A stretch of 64,000 nucleotides of DNA, from positions 81,059-145,058 of the forward strand of contig NZ_LMUM01000027.1 in assembly GCF_009765985.1 (NCBI RefSeq), written 5' to 3'. The notes beneath the pieces were generated by a model that worked only from the letters and a program-made list of their open reading frames with translations, was not told where the DNA came from and did not search any database. Position 1 is the stretch's first letter, and every line of letters begins with the position of its first letter. This stretch comes from Acidobacterium sp. S8 (GTDB taxonomy: Bacteria; Acidobacteriota; Terriglobia; Terriglobales; Acidobacteriaceae). Positions 1-8,152 of this stretch are shown here, piece after piece. The position numbers were made by a program, and so were the translations under genes.

Positions 1-335
1 TGCATATTCACTTGGAACAGAATTGAATGGATGTGCCTGCTCGAAGGCTCGTTTGGATTGCAATGTGGGACCGAGAAGACCGTTCTGCAGACCGGCGATA
101 GCTTCATGGCCCCCAAAGGAATACCTCACTCCTATGTGGTGCTCGGGATGCGCCTGCTCGACATCTGAATATCTACGATCCGGCGGGTGAAATTGAAGCG
201 TTCTTTCGGGACTATGAGTAGAACCATCCGCTAGGAGCAAAGCCCGATCCTGCAAAGGCTGCGGAGAGCGAGAAGATGTACCGCGTTCGGGTCGTCGGGC
301 CGCCATTGAAACCCTCAGCGTTCTCCAAATCTTGA
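1..335 (+). pseudogene. Cupin-domain protein remnant (frameshifted, left end cut by window)
   Basis: From about base 38 the plus strand reads as a cupin_2 barrel with a typical G-D-x4-P-x-G-x2-H block (TGDSFMAPKGIPHSYVV). It stops at a TGA at about 166-168. The expected continuation (HLNIYDPAGEIEAFFRDYE) follows at once in another frame and ends at 221. A plausible tail (KPDPAKAAESEKMYRVRV) lies in a further frame up to 335. At least one frameshift therefore breaks the gene. Cupins of this type bind a metal with His residues and often sit in small catabolic operons, but no function can be given here. Confidence 0.6.
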
Positions 336-571
336 TAAGTCGCCTTTTCGGAAGCTAGCGACCACTGATGGGAATCGCGTCTATCAGGATCGATATTTGG
401 AATCTATTTGGCCCCCAAAGGTTTGAGAGCGTCTGTGGCTGCTGGCAGCGATCAGATAGTCGTTCAATTGGGCGTCAGATGTTACCAGATTGGCGATAGC
501 CGCGCGCGCAATTCTCTTCGAACTTTGCTGATTTGAGCGACTTTGGAGAGCTCATGCCAAGGTATCAGTCA

Positions 572-592
572 ATACCTTTGTCCCATAGATTC
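572..592 (+). promoter_or_regulatory. Upstream motif shared with the redoxin gene at 8153
   Basis: ATACCTTTGTCCCATAGATT (plus one further C) at 572-592 recurs exactly at 8003-8023. Here it is preceded by an inverted half-site, AAGGTAT at 559-565, giving AAGGTAT-N6-ATACCTT. It lies about 90 bp before the ATG of the epoxide hydrolase gene. A regulator binding site is inferred, perhaps for one of the neighbouring response regulators. Confidence 0.45.
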
Positions 593-680
593 GCCCCAAC
601 CGGTCTGGTTTGATCACAACTGTTCAACGGATCTAGTTCAACTGATGCGTGGAACGGGCAGTTTCTCAAGGAGAAGGATC

Positions 681-2015
681 ATGACAGAATTCGAAACAAT
701 CGTATCGACTCGGCGAAGCTTTCTCGCCACTTCAGCAGCCGCAGGTGCAATCAGCCTTCTCGGACTCGCCGAACCTACCGATGCTCGCGCTGCAATCAGC
801 CATCCGGCACACACGGGATCGATTAGGGCGAATGGGGACTTATCCATCCGCCCCTACCGTATCAACGTTCCGCAAGCGGACCTGATGGATTTGCGCAAGC
901 GCATCGCCACGACGCGTTGGCCAGAAAGGGAGACAGTGAGCGACGTAACCCAAGGCGTCCAACTCGCGACCATGCAAAAGCTCGCGAAATATTGGGAAAA
1001 GGACTATGACTGGCGGAAAGTTGAGGCGAGGCTTAACGCTCTTCCGCAATTCGTGACGACCATCGACGGGCTGGATATCCATTTCATTCACGTCCGATCA
1101 AAATATGCTAACGCGTTGCCGATCATCATCACTCATGGTTGGCCTGGATCTATCATTGAGCAGCTAAAGATTATTGGCCCGCTGACCGATCCAACGGCTT
1201 TTGGTGGAACTGCAGAGGACGCTTTCGACGTAGTCATTCCTTCACTGCCGGGTTATGGTTTTTCGGCAAAGCCGACTGCAACTGGCTGGGATCCGAAGCG
1301 AATTGCGAGCGCCTGGACTGTGCTGATGAAGCGCCTCGGGTACACACGATTTGTGGCCCAGGGAGGCGACTGGGGTAACTCGGTCACGGAAATGATGGCT
1401 CTGCAGACCCCTCCTGAACTGATTGGGATACACACCAACATGGCGGCTACCGTTCCAGCAGATATTGAGCAGGCGCTCCAGCTACGGCAACTTCCGCCAT
1501 ACGCGCTTTCCGCCGACGAGGATCGCGCTTGGGAGCAGCTCGACTTTTTCTATAAGCACGGCCTTGGATACGCGCAAGAAATGTCCGGCCGTCCGCAAAC
1601 GCTCTACGCGCTTGAGGATTCACCTGTCGGATTGGCTGCTTGGATCCTTGATCACGATGCGAGTAGTCAAGCTCTCATCGCCCGGGTGTTCGACGGTCGG
1701 ACGGAAGGGCTGACACGGGACGATGTTCTTGAAAACATCACACTCTACTGGTTAACCAAGACAGCAGTCTCGTCGGCCCGCCTCTATTGGGAATATAAGG
1801 GAGGCTTTTTTGATCCGAGGGGCGTCTCCATCCCGGTTGCCGTAAGCGCCTTTCCGGACGAGATCTATCAGGCCCCGAAGAGTTGGACGGAGAAAGCGTA
1901 TCCCAACCTGATCTATTACAACCGACCCGCAAAGGGTGGGCACTTCGCAGCATGGGAGCAGCCAGCGCTCTTCTCTCAAGAAATGCGAGCAGCGTTCCGT
2001 TCACTACGCGGTTAG
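681..2015 (+). CDS. Epoxide hydrolase-like alpha/beta hydrolase, Tat-exported
   Basis: A 444-residue protein with an N-terminal twin-arginine signal (TRRSFLATSAAAGAISLLG, about residues 11-29), then the epoxide-hydrolase N-terminal domain and an alpha/beta-hydrolase fold. The oxyanion motif HGWPGS is at about 153-158. The nucleophile is Asp230 in QGGDWGNS and the catalytic His is about 421 in KGGHFAAWEQP. The family opens epoxides through an ester intermediate on Asp; the natural substrate is unknown. The ATG at 681 is preferred over an in-frame one at 543 because it follows CAAGGAGAAGGATC and starts the Tat signal. An SDR gene follows 85 bp later. Confidence 0.85.
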   Translation: MTEFETIVSTRRSFLATSAAAGAISLLGLAEPTDARAAISHPAHTGSIRANGDLSIRPYRINVPQADLMDLRKRIATTRWPERETVSDVTQGVQLATMQKLAKYWEKDYDWRKVEARLNALPQFVTTIDGLDIHFIHVRSKYANALPIIITHGWPGSIIEQLKIIGPLTDPTAFGGTAEDAFDVVIPSLPGYGFSAKPTATGWDPKRIASAWTVLMKRLGYTRFVAQGGDWGNSVTEMMALQTPPELIGIHTNMAATVPADIEQALQLRQLPPYALSADEDRAWEQLDFFYKHGLGYAQEMSGRPQTLYALEDSPVGLAAWILDHDASSQALIARVFDGRTEGLTRDDVLENITLYWLTKTAVSSARLYWEYKGGFFDPRGVSIPVAVSAFPDEIYQAPKSWTEKAYPNLIYYNRPAKGGHFAAWEQPALFSQEMRAAFRSLRG

Positions 2016-2099
2016 CCGATGGCGGGAGTGAATGTCACGTGCGCAGGCGCTCCCACATCATCACGATGAAAGCGATTTGAACCACATAGGAGAAAGACA

Positions 2100-2957
2100 A
2101 TGTCCGCAACAGGCAATCAGGCGCGCCGCCGCTTCTTGAGCAAGGCCCTCATCGATTCGAGTTCAAAAGGCTCAGCGGTGATCACGGGAGCTTCTTCCGG
2201 CATAGGTGCCATCTACGCCGATCAGTTGGCGAGCTGGGGATACGATCTGATCCTAGTCGCCCGCAATCGAGAGCGCCTTAGCACGGTAGCAAAGCGAGTC
2301 CGCGAAGATACAGGCCGTTCCGTTGAGATCATTGTTGCGGACCTGAGCGACCGAGGTGATCTCGCTCATGTCGAGGAGACTTTGCGGACGAACGCAAGCA
2401 TCACTCTTCTGGTCAACAATGCAGGCGTAGGTGTACCAACACCATTTCTGGCTGCCGATATCGGCAAGATTGATCAGATGATCGAACTCAACGTGACCGC
2501 ACTTGTGAGGCTGACCTATGCCGTCATGCCAGCATTTGTGGCGAGGTCTAAAGGAGCCGTTATCAACATCTCTTCGGCGCTCGGTATTGCTCCTGAATTG
2601 CTAAACGGCGTCTATGGTGGCACCAAAGCTTTTGTTCTGGCCTTTGGTCTTTCACTCCACAAGGAATTCAGCGGGCGCGGTATCCGTATTCAGACCGTCG
2701 TGCCAGGCGCGACTGCTACCGACTTCTGGGACATCTCCGCGACTCCACTCAATGGACTCCCGGCAGAAGTTGTGATGGATGCCGATGAGATGGTCGAAGC
2801 AGCAATTGCTGGCTTCGAATTGGGCGAAACAATCACCATCCCCTCACTGCCGGACGTCGCTGATTGGGAGACATACGAGGCAGCTCGACAGAATCTGATA
2901 CCGAAGTTATCCCTGAGTTGTCCTGCCGGGCGATACATGTCGGCCCATCAACGCTAG
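2100..2957 (+). CDS. SDR family NAD(P)-dependent oxidoreductase
   Basis: A classical short-chain dehydrogenase of 285 residues. It has the nucleotide-binding motif TGASSGIG (about 29-36), the NNAG motif, and a catalytic YxxxK as YGGTK. The start follows AGGAGAAAGACA. The first 20 residues (with ARRRFLSKALI) are unusual for a cytosolic SDR and look like a Tat-motif fragment, although no hydrophobic stretch follows, so export is unlikely. Its closeness to the hydrolase gene suggests co-expression. Substrate unknown. Confidence 0.85.
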   Translation: MSATGNQARRRFLSKALIDSSSKGSAVITGASSGIGAIYADQLASWGYDLILVARNRERLSTVAKRVREDTGRSVEIIVADLSDRGDLAHVEETLRTNASITLLVNNAGVGVPTPFLAADIGKIDQMIELNVTALVRLTYAVMPAFVARSKGAVINISSALGIAPELLNGVYGGTKAFVLAFGLSLHKEFSGRGIRIQTVVPGATATDFWDISATPLNGLPAEVVMDADEMVEAAIAGFELGETITIPSLPDVADWETYEAARQNLIPKLSLSCPAGRYMSAHQR

Positions 2958-2965
2958 GAGAAACG

Positions 2966-3643
2966 ATGCGGAAAGAGATGAATGATATTGTCGTTGTAGA
3001 TGACAATCCGGCAATCCGTTATGGGCTTTCAGAGATATTCAAAAGACGAGGCTACATCGTTCGTACAGCCTCAGATGGATTCTCGGCCCTAGCGCTGATA
3101 CGAGAACGAATTCCCGGAATTCTCCTATCCGATCTCGATATGCCCGGCATGTCCGGATTCGAACTCCTGTCGGTCGTGCGACGTCGATTTCCAGCAATCG
3201 CAGTCATCGCCATGAGTGGAGCGTACTCGGGAGTGTTCGTCCCTCCAGATGTTGCGGCAGATGCGTTTTATGCCAAAGGTTCAAATGGTGCAGCTCGACT
3301 ATTTGAGATCTTATGGTCGATCGAAGAAAGAGACTCACGTGAATCGTTGCGCCAGGCGGCGCCGATTTGGATACCTGACCTGCCGGCTCGTGAATGTGTT
3401 GACGCGGGCGTGTTCGTATCCTGCCCTGAATGTCTGCGATCCTTTTTCCATCCGGTTGGGCGGGTGAAGGGCTCAACTCACTTAACATCTTGCTCACACT
3501 GCTTCCATCCCGTACAACTGGCAATCGTCACGCAACCCGATGAGATGGATACAACGTCTCCCGGATTGGACAGCAGTATGAGCCACGCTGCAGTCTCGAT
3601 AGATCTCGATACTGAGTCCATATCAGAACTGGTCGGCCAATGA
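2966..3643 (+). CDS. Receiver-domain response regulator with C-terminal zinc-ribbon-like module
   Basis: A 225-residue protein. Residues 5-120 form a receiver domain with acidic pocket VDD (11-13) and phospho-acceptor Asp56 in LLSDLDMPG. The usual Lys-Pro near the end of the receiver is KG. The C-terminal part has CPEC (153-156) and CSHC (176-179), a likely treble-clef or zinc-ribbon site, instead of a DNA-binding or enzymatic domain. The start at 2966 follows CTAGGAG and lies 9 bp after the SDR stop, suggesting one transcript. It probably works with the histidine kinase encoded on the opposite strand nearby, though that is inference. Confidence 0.75.
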   Translation: MRKEMNDIVVVDDNPAIRYGLSEIFKRRGYIVRTASDGFSALALIRERIPGILLSDLDMPGMSGFELLSVVRRRFPAIAVIAMSGAYSGVFVPPDVAADAFYAKGSNGAARLFEILWSIEERDSRESLRQAAPIWIPDLPARECVDAGVFVSCPECLRSFFHPVGRVKGSTHLTSCSHCFHPVQLAIVTQPDEMDTTSPGLDSSMSHAAVSIDLDTESISELVGQ

Positions 3644-3798
3644 TCAGCACGTTTTGCAGCATCCTCGTGATCGCCGTTCTAAAGGGAACCTTCCTAAAAC
3701 TGTTCGTGTCTGGAGAAGACCGTGGCCTCGAAGCGCCCAGGTCAATGAATGGGCGATTCGAGAAGGTTCAGCAAGCTGAACGGGTTCGGCGCGTCTAA
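3640..3798 (+). CDS. Possible 52-residue small protein overlapping the response regulator stop
   Basis: An ATGA overlap (3640-3643) joins the stop of the preceding regulator to a 52-codon frame that starts with a hydrophobic stretch (ISTFCSILVIAVLKGTFL) and ends in charged sequence. It fills the gap to the convergent gene at 3802. The overlap favours translation, but no family is recognised and it could be chance. Confidence 0.3.
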   Translation: MISTFCSILVIAVLKGTFLKLFVSGEDRGLEAPRSMNGRFEKVQQAERVRRV

Positions 3799-3801
3799 GT
3801 T

Positions 3802-4476
3802 TTAGGCCTTTGGAGCAACAGTGAGGCGAAGCCGCACGGCCATTTTGACTAGGTCTGCGAGGGAGTCTGCTTTCATCTTCCGCATAACATTGCCTCGATG
3901 AGTCTTCACGGTGATCACGCTGATACCGAGTTCTCCGCCGATCTGTTTGTTCAAGCGACCAGTCACGACGAACGCCATAACCTGCTGTTCCCGACGCGTG
4001 AGCGACGCATAACTATCGCGGATCGCCCGTATTTTTTCTTGGTGGCCCAGGGTGACTTGGCTTCGTTCTATGGCATTCCCGATAACGCCTAATAGAACAT
4101 CTTCGCTCACTGGCTTTTCTAGAAACTCGACGGCACCCGCTTTCATGGCCTGAACGGACATTGGGATATCGCCTGCTCCAGTGATGAAGATAATGGGTAT
4201 GTCCATGCGGTCCAGGGCAATACGCTTCTGCAAGTCGAGGCCATTGAGATCAGGAAGACCGACGTCTAATACCAGACAACTTGGAGTTGGGGTCCGAGGA
4301 TAGGAAAGGAACTCCTCTGCGGACGCGAACACCTCGGGACGCCAACCTGCGCAACGAATCAACAATTCCAACGACTCGCGTACCGAGATGTCATCGTCTA
4401 CAACAAACACGGTAGGGGTCGTTTGGGGCATAAGGAAGGGTCTCGAAGCACGCTGAACTACTGTTGCTAGGTTCAT
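3802..4476 (-). CDS. FixJ/NarL-type response regulator (receiver + LuxR HTH)
   Basis: A 224-residue two-domain regulator. The receiver (about 20-135) has VVDDD (25-29), Asp71 in LVLDVGLP, Thr at the end of IIFITGAG, and EKP. A LuxR-type helix-turn-helix follows (about 155-215, LTRREQQV...KTHRGNVMRKM). The start follows GACGAGGACTT. It lies downstream of the hybrid-like kinase and a single-domain receiver on the same strand, so the three probably form one pathway controlling transcription. Candidate targets are the genes that share the ATACCTTTGTCCCATAG motif. Confidence 0.85.
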   Translation of the reverse strand: MNLATVVQRASRPFLMPQTTPTVFVVDDDISVRESLELLIRCAGWRPEVFASAEEFLSYPRTPTPSCLVLDVGLPDLNGLDLQKRIALDRMDIPIIFITGAGDIPMSVQAMKAGAVEFLEKPVSEDVLLGVIGNAIERSQVTLGHQEKIRAIRDSYASLTRREQQVMAFVVTGRLNKQIGGELGISVITVKTHRGNVMRKMKADSLADLVKMAVRLRLTVAPKA

Positions 4477-4502
4477 AAGTCCTCGTCAAGTAAATTCGTG
4501 AG

Positions 4503-4874
4503 TCAGTTTACGCAGAGGGCCCTATCAAGTGCCTTGAGAAGAGTGGCTTCACTGACGGGCTTGAAAAGGCACTCTACCGCGCCCTGTTCGAGCATGCGCG
4601 GCCGGATGGTCTCATCTTCATCTGCGGTAATAAAAACGATAGGAATGTTTTGCCGCCGGAGGGTCAACTCCCGTTGAAGGTCAGGTCCAGTCATGCCGGG
4701 CAGGGCGATATCGAGGATAAGGCATTTAGTTGCATTGACGCTATCGGACGCGAGGAACTCTTCAGCAGATGAGAATGCTTTGACCGCAAAGCCGAACTCC
4801 TTCAGCAAGTCAGGAAGTGACTCAAGTACAGACTCGTCATCATCTACAAGTGATACGAGTGAAGAAATATCCAT
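4503..4874 (-). CDS. Single-domain response regulator (receiver only)
   Basis: A 123-residue stand-alone receiver with acidic residues VDDDE (10-14), phospho-acceptor Asp55 in LILDIALPG, Thr in IVFITADED and FKP. There is no output domain, so it may act as a phosphate shuttle or sink between the kinase and the FixJ-like regulator. Its ATG overlaps the kinase stop (TAATG), indicating translational coupling. Only 26 bp separate it from the next regulator. Confidence 0.85.
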   Translation of the reverse strand: MDISSLVSLVDDDESVLESLPDLLKEFGFAVKAFSSAEEFLASDSVNATKCLILDIALPGMTGPDLQRELTLRRQNIPIVFITADEDETIRPRMLEQGAVECLFKPVSEATLLKALDRALCVN

Positions 4875-7800
4875 TACGGGTTCCCCATGACGCGGGCCGC
4901 TTCTGTCACAGCGACGGGCGTCTGAATGGTGTCGAGACTGTCGACACCAGTTACAGCCCCAGGTCCTCGAGGAATTGAGAAAGAAAATGTAGCTCCGGGA
5001 CCACTATTCGGCGCTGCCCATAGACGTCCGCGATGTTTCTCGATGATGGAGCGGCTTATTGAAAGCCCGATTCCCATACCATTGCTCTTCGTTGTGTAAA
5101 AAGCTTGAAAAAGCTTGTCGATCGTCTGAGAATCCAGTCCCACGCCTGTATCTTGTACGGCCAAACGCACACGATCTCCTTCCTCTTCCTCGGTCTTAAT
5201 CACCAGCTGTCTAGGCCGATCCGTGACGGAACTCATCGCGTCGGACGCGTTTCGCAGGAGGTTGAGGATCACCTGCTGAAGTTGGACACGATCGCCGATA
5301 ACGAGTGGGAGGCTGCTGGCGAGTTCCGACCGCAAGATGATGCGGTTTCGTTGCAGGTCACTCAGCGACAATGCCACTACCTCGCGCGCAGCTTCGTTTA
5401 GGTCTACAGATTCGGTAATGGCTTCCGTCTTTCTGAAGAGCGCGCGCAAGCGCTTAATAACGTCGGAGGCACGATTTCCATCACGAAGCGTGCGTCGCGC
5501 GGTCTCGAGTGCTCCCTCGATATTGGGAGGATCGGCCGCCAACATGCGCAGACAAGTGCTCGCATTGTTCACGATGCCGAACAACGGCTGGTTCACTTCG
5601 TGGGCGATGGATGCTGTCATGGCTCCCAGGCTTGTGACCCGGGCCACATGAGCGAGCTCCGAGCGAACTTTACTCAGCGCCTGGTCCGCGAGCCGGCGTT
5701 CTGTTACGTCCTGGACGGCGCCGATGTACTCCATTTGGCCTGCTTCGTCCACAATTCCATGAGCGATCATATGGAGGTGTTTAGTCGAGCCGTCTTGCAT
5801 CTGGAGCCGATGCTCGTACTCGAAGTCTTGACCGGCTTGCGCGCGAGCTACCATGTCGCGCATTAGTGGGATGTCGTCAGGGTGCACACGTGAGCCGATG
5901 AGTTCGAGCGTTACGGTCAACGCCGGATCGAACTCGAAGATGCGGTAGGCCTGCTCCGACCAGGTTATTTCGCCGGTCGCCACACGCCATGAAAAACTTC
6001 CTGTCAGGCTAAGTTGCTGAGCTTTCGCAAGAAATGCTTCGCTGCGTGTCAACGCCGCTTCACCTTGCGCACGCTCGATTGCAATGCTTGCAATATGGGT
6101 GAACTGGCCAATTAGGGCTTGGTCTCTAGGCGTGGGCGTTTTGGGTTCTTTGTAGTAGATCGCGAAGATCCCGATGACTGTTCCATTGGTGGACGATATG
6201 GGGGTCGACCAACAGGCCTTCAGCCCATTCGCCAAAGCCATAGGGCACCATGCGTATTCTGCCCATCGAGTATCGAGCGTAATGTCAGCAGCGATCACCT
6301 GTTCATTCAGACATACCGCCGTCGCGCAGGGTCCCGAACTGACGACTAGCGGAAGGCCATCAACCGACGCATTGAAATTGGTCGGGAGGCTCGGCCCAGC
6401 TGCGTGCTGAAGGTGAGTGCGCGTTGGGTCGACCAATAGGATGCTGCAATAACTGTTAGTAACAGTGGTTTCAACAAAATGACAGAGGTCCTCGAGAATC
6501 GATCCCAACGGAGTACCACTGGCGACCCTCTCTAATAAACGCTTCTCGCCGGCAAGCAGAGAATCGGCCTGTTTGCGATCTTCAATATCCGTGCTCAGGC
6601 CGTACCACTTGATGATTCGGCCGGTCTCATCTCGTAACGGAACGGCTCGAATTAAAAACCAGCGGCAGCTGCCATCGAAACGACGAAATCGCGCTTCAAA
6701 CTCGCCGGGTTCCCCAGACGCCAGCAAAGATGCCCAATAGCCTGTCAAGCCTGCCGCGTCATTCGGGTGAAGAGTCTTTGCCCAGCCGGACCCGCCCGCG
6801 TCCTCAAGTCCGACGCCTGTATAGTCGCACCACGCTTGATTTAGAAAGTCCACGTTTCCGTCGGGATCGGCGCTCCAAACAAGCCCGGGAATAGCGTCGA
6901 TGGTTGTGCGAAGCCGGCCTTCCGATGCCTTAAGTTCATCAAGTGCCCTTGAGAGTGACATCTGTGACTGTTGACGTTCGATGGCGATGCTCGCGATGTG
7001 AGTGAACTGGGCGATTAACACTTGGTCTTCGGTGGTGGGTGTTCTCGGTTCTTTGTAATAGATCGCGAAGGCGCCGAGCACCTTTCCGATCGTGGAAGAA
7101 ATGGGGGTCGACCAGCATGATCGCAGTCCGTGCGCCAAGGCCATCGGACACCACTGATATTCCTCCCAGCGCGTTTCCAAGGCGAGATCGACGGAGATAA
7201 CTTGTTCGTTGAGGTAAGCGGCCATCGCACACGGGCCAGAGTCAGTGTTTACGGGGCGCCCTTCAATAGCGGCGGTGAAGGTAGAGGGGAGGCTCGGCGC
7301 GGCCCCGTGCTCAAGATGAGTCCCGGAACTGTTCACCAGTACAACACTGCAGTATGAAGCGGTAGCCGTGGCTTCGACAAGACGGCAAAGCTCACCGAGT
7401 ATCTCCGATATCGAGTTGCTGCCCGCAACCATTTCGAGTAACCGGTTTTCGCTTGCCAACAGGGTTTCCGCTCGTCGGCGATCTTCAACGTCATTAAGTA
7501 GGAAGTACCAGTTGAGAATGTGGCCCTCCGAGTCTCGGACTGGAAGCGCGCGACCATGAAACCACCGGTAGACGCCGTCGAAACGCCGCAGACGGTACTC
7601 GAGATCGTAGGGGCAGCCAGTGGTCATCGAAAGCCTGAAGGCTTCGACCAGACGGGGAAGGTCATCAGGATAAACGATGCCGCCTGCCGTCCAGTTTCTT
7701 AGCTCATCGGGCGTCTTGCCGAAAAATTCCAAAACCGGAAGGTTAAAGAGCTCAAGCTCACCTGTAGCGGCGGCTGTAATCACCAGCCCTGGGATTCCAT

Positions 7801-7903
7801 CTAAAATGTCGCAAAATCGAGCCTCACCGACAGACGAGGTGTGAAGGCCAGTGGCACAACCTGGATCGCCTGGTTTTCCGATATTCCGCGGCTCGTACCC
7901 CAT
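4874..7903 (-). CDS. Multi-sensor histidine kinase with duplicated PAS-GAF modules
   Basis: A 1009-residue soluble kinase; no membrane segment is seen. Domains in order: PAS (about 28-140), GAF (about 155-310), PAS (about 330-440), GAF (about 455-610), PAS (about 625-735), HisKA with phospho-acceptor His768 in SIAHEVNQPL, and HATPase_c with N-box NLLRNASDAM (881-890), DTGVGL (919-924) and GMGIGL. The first two PAS-GAF units are an internal duplication: WCPMALA-x-GL-x-x-CWSTPIS and AIYYKEP-x-TPT occur in both. The shared Cys-containing GAF motif may bind a ligand or chromophore. It is co-transcribed with two response regulators. Confidence 0.85.
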   Translation of the reverse strand: MGYEPRNIGKPGDPGCATGLHTSSVGEARFCDILDGIPGLVITAAATGELELFNLPVLEFFGKTPDELRNWTAGGIVYPDDLPRLVEAFRLSMTTGCPYDLEYRLRRFDGVYRWFHGRALPVRDSEGHILNWYFLLNDVEDRRRAETLLASENRLLEMVAGSNSISEILGELCRLVEATATASYCSVVLVNSSGTHLEHGAAPSLPSTFTAAIEGRPVNTDSGPCAMAAYLNEQVISVDLALETRWEEYQWCPMALAHGLRSCWSTPISSTIGKVLGAFAIYYKEPRTPTTEDQVLIAQFTHIASIAIERQQSQMSLSRALDELKASEGRLRTTIDAIPGLVWSADPDGNVDFLNQAWCDYTGVGLEDAGGSGWAKTLHPNDAAGLTGYWASLLASGEPGEFEARFRRFDGSCRWFLIRAVPLRDETGRIIKWYGLSTDIEDRKQADSLLAGEKRLLERVASGTPLGSILEDLCHFVETTVTNSYCSILLVDPTRTHLQHAAGPSLPTNFNASVDGLPLVVSSGPCATAVCLNEQVIAADITLDTRWAEYAWCPMALANGLKACWSTPISSTNGTVIGIFAIYYKEPKTPTPRDQALIGQFTHIASIAIERAQGEAALTRSEAFLAKAQQLSLTGSFSWRVATGEITWSEQAYRIFEFDPALTVTLELIGSRVHPDDIPLMRDMVARAQAGQDFEYEHRLQMQDGSTKHLHMIAHGIVDEAGQMEYIGAVQDVTERRLADQALSKVRSELAHVARVTSLGAMTASIAHEVNQPLFGIVNNASTCLRMLAADPPNIEGALETARRTLRDGNRASDVIKRLRALFRKTEAITESVDLNEAAREVVALSLSDLQRNRIILRSELASSLPLVIGDRVQLQQVILNLLRNASDAMSSVTDRPRQLVIKTEEEEGDRVRLAVQDTGVGLDSQTIDKLFQAFYTTKSNGMGIGLSISRSIIEKHRGRLWAAPNSGPGATFSFSIPRGPGAVTGVDSLDTIQTPVAVTEAARVMGNP

Positions 7904-8002
7904 CTGATAAGGATGCGCCTCTTTTGGGGTGCGCGTCCATCATCCTTTGGTCTCGGTTTTTACCCGGAGTCGTATCGGCCTCGGAGTAAAACCATAAGGT
8001 CG

Positions 8003-8100
8003 ATACCTTTGTCCCATAGATTCTCGCCAATGTTTATGGTGTGATCGCAAGTGTCCGAATGACCGAATTCTACTGAATTAACCTGCCATGACAAAGGTAT
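8003..8100 (+). promoter_or_regulatory. Inverted-repeat regulatory region upstream of the redoxin gene
   Basis: ATACCTTTGTC at 8003-8013 is matched by its exact reverse complement GACAAAGGTAT at 8090-8100. The first arm is part of a 21-bp block identical to 572-592. The region lies between the kinase start (7903) and the redoxin start (8153), so it could control both genes. Binding by the FixJ-like regulator is a hypothesis. Confidence 0.45.
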
Positions 8101-8152
8101 GGTGGTCGTCGTGCATCACCTGCCAGGAAGAGCAATAAAGAGGTTCTGAACA

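Noticed and set aside
8003-8023. Transposon end or IS terminal repeat
   Set aside because: The shared 21-bp block is upstream of two full genes and no transposase or paired terminal repeat accompanies it, so a regulatory site is preferred.
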